64,000 nt of DNA, from positions 124,001-188,000 of the forward strand of contig CAWCCQ010000004.1 of assembly GCA_963794215.1 (NCBI GenBank). The letters run 5' to 3'. Of this stretch, positions 62,962 through 64,000 are shown in pieces. The DNA is from DATKRB01 sp963794215 (GTDB lineage Bacteria > Actinomycetota > Acidimicrobiia > Acidimicrobiales > RAAP-2). The first letter of the stretch is position 1. Every line of letters starts with the position of its first letter. A model generated the notes under the pieces. The model searched no databases. It had not been told where the DNA came from and saw nothing but the letters and a program-made list of their open reading frames with translations. Made by a program: the position numbers and the translations under genes.

Positions 62962-64000
62962 GTGGACGAGTCGCTCAGCATTGCCTCCTCGAGCCTGGAC
63001 GCGATGCGGGCCGCCATGGCGGCCACTTCGGAGAACATCGCCAACGCCCAGACCCCGGGGTATGTGGACGAGTCGGCGCAGCTGTCGGCACTTCCTGGTG
63101 GCGACTCGCTCGGGGTCGGCGATGGGGTACAGGTCACCACCGTCGCCCAGGCGACCAACGCGCTGCTCGCTGCGAACAACTGGCAGGCCCAGGGATCGCT
63201 GGCCAACCTCAGCTCGCTGCAGCAGGTTCTGACGGGCGTCGAGAACCTCTTCCCGCTGGGCAACAGCACATCGTCGACGTCGGGTACCTCGGCCAACGAC
63301 AGTCTCGCGGGCGAGCTGGCCAGCTTCTGGTCGCAGTGGGATGCGGTTGCCGCCGACCCGAGCGCGAGCGCACCTCGGACCCAGCTGGTGACCATGGCCC
63401 AGGGCATCACCCAGGGCCTGAACGAGACTTCGGGCGAGCTCTCCTCCTTGGCTGCGAGCACGCAGAGCCAGCTCTCCCAGCAGGTGTCCCAGGTCAACGG
63501 GCTGCTGACGCAGGCGGCCCAGCTGAATCAGTCGATCCTCACCCAAGAGGGGTCCGGGGCCGATGCCAACCAGGGGGTCGACCAGCTCAATGCAGTGATC
63601 GGTCAGCTGTCCCAGCTCGCCGACGTCACAGTGCGCAGCGCACCGAACCGTACGGCGACCGTCTCGCTCGGAGGGATCGCCGTCGTCCAGGGAGATCAGG
63701 CGAGCACCCTGGCCGTTTCGACCGCCGGAGGCGTTACGTCGATCACCGCGCAACCCGGAGGTGTGGCAGCGCCGGTCGGTGGCGGCTCGATCGCTGGATT
63801 GTTGGCCGGGCTCAACCAGTACATCCCCCAATTCTCCTCCGAGCTGGACGCGGTGGCCTCAGCCCTGTCCAGCACGGTCAATGCGCAACTCGCTGCGGGC
63901 TACACCGCAAGCGGGGTTTCAGGTGCCACCGAGCCGATGTTCACAGGGTCAACGGCAGCCACTCTCGCCGTCAACCCGGCCGTTGTCGCCAACCCTTTGC
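62962..64000 (+). CDS. flgK: Flagellar hook-associated protein FlgK, partial (C-terminus beyond window)
   Basis: From GTG 62962 the protein starts LSIASSSLDAMRAAMAATSENIANAQTPGYV, the flagellar rod/hook N-terminal motif. It continues with the FlgK-type GVQVTTVAQATNALL, LASFWSQWDAVAADPSASAPRTQLVTMAQGI, and a Gln-rich coiled region (SQLSQQVSQVNGLLTQAAQLN). It forms the hook-filament junction. The frame is open to the window edge, so about half of the protein is missing. Confidence 0.92.
   Translation, partial: MDESLSIASSSLDAMRAAMAATSENIANAQTPGYVDESAQLSALPGGDSLGVGDGVQVTTVAQATNALLAANNWQAQGSLANLSSLQQVLTGVENLFPLGNSTSSTSGTSANDSLAGELASFWSQWDAVAADPSASAPRTQLVTMAQGITQGLNETSGELSSLAASTQSQLSQQVSQVNGLLTQAAQLNQSILTQEGSGADANQGVDQLNAVIGQLSQLADVTVRSAPNRTATVSLGGIAVVQGDQASTLAVSTAGGVTSITAQPGGVAAPVGGGSIAGLLAGLNQYIPQFSSELDAVASALSSTVNAQLAAGYTASGVSGATEPMFTGSTAATLAVNPAVVANPL

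Overview
The window is GC-rich, densely coded bacterial chromosome with many GTG starts and many 4-base start/stop overlaps. The gene content suggests a motile actinobacterium, plausibly Acidimicrobiia: a hopanoid/squalene locus of actinobacterial layout, a three-subunit transhydrogenase, [3Fe-4S] ferredoxins, an actinobacterial-type flagellar cluster, partner-switching regulators, and an acid-resistance style pair (glutamate decarboxylase plus ClC carrier). The taxon is inferred from gene content only.

Layout. 1-7.3 kb (minus): hopanoid genes, namely a polyprenyl synthase cut by the left edge, hpnE, hpnD, hpnC, an hpnA-like reductase and an hpnO-like aminotransferase that carries a frameshift. 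7.4-12 kb (plus): a small HTH protein, an EAL phosphodiesterase, and pntAA-pntAB-pntB. 12-19 kb: a secreted GH18-like protein, a UbiB-type kinase, a ferredoxin, gltX, a DUF218 protein, then tRNA-Gln(CUG) and tRNA-Glu(CUC). 19-23 kb: a two-helix K+ channel, glutamate decarboxylase and a ClC carrier. 23.3-24.3 kb (minus): two AhpD/carboxymuconolactone-decarboxylase-fold proteins. One has an in-frame TGA exactly at the second cysteine of CxxC, followed by a hairpin that fits the bacterial SECIS model, so it is a candidate selenoprotein. 24.5-28 kb: a decayed dehydrogenase, then trpS behind a leader peptide with tandem Trp codons, an attenuator-like set of competing hairpins and a long stem over the trpS ribosome-binding site, then cysS.

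28-37.6 kb is a flexible, partly decayed region: a beta-helix pseudogene, an intact secreted berberine-bridge-type flavin oxidase, a frameshifted IS630 transposase, remnants of a serine recombinase and a tyrosine integrase, a PAS fragment, several small genes, and an intact ISAzo13-like transposase. 38-42.3 kb holds a partner-switching group (SpoIIE-type phosphatase, HATPase anti-sigma factor, STAS antagonist, and a second phosphatase that has lost its 5' half next to an AI-2E permease). 43-50 kb has a tyrosine phosphatase, a methyltransferase, DoxX proteins, alpha-glucan phosphorylase and a double-length CoA transferase.

50.4-54 kb is a tightly overlapping electron-transfer operon (secreted Thr-rich protein, ApbE, ferric-reductase-like membrane protein, NuoF/SLBB protein, [3Fe-4S] ferredoxin). 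It looks like an ApbE-type trans-membrane flavin electron-transfer module without a visible flavin-acceptor domain. Then come glutamate dehydrogenase, OsmC, two unknown genes and a GH114 protein. From 58.8 kb to the right edge is a flagellar cluster: a frameshifted FliA/WhiG-type sigma factor, then FlbD/SwrD, MotA, MotB, FliL, FlgN and the start of FlgK. Two GCCGAT-containing motifs of the kind read by that sigma class lie upstream of flbD and flgN.

The most notable observations are the candidate selenoprotein and the trpS leader.
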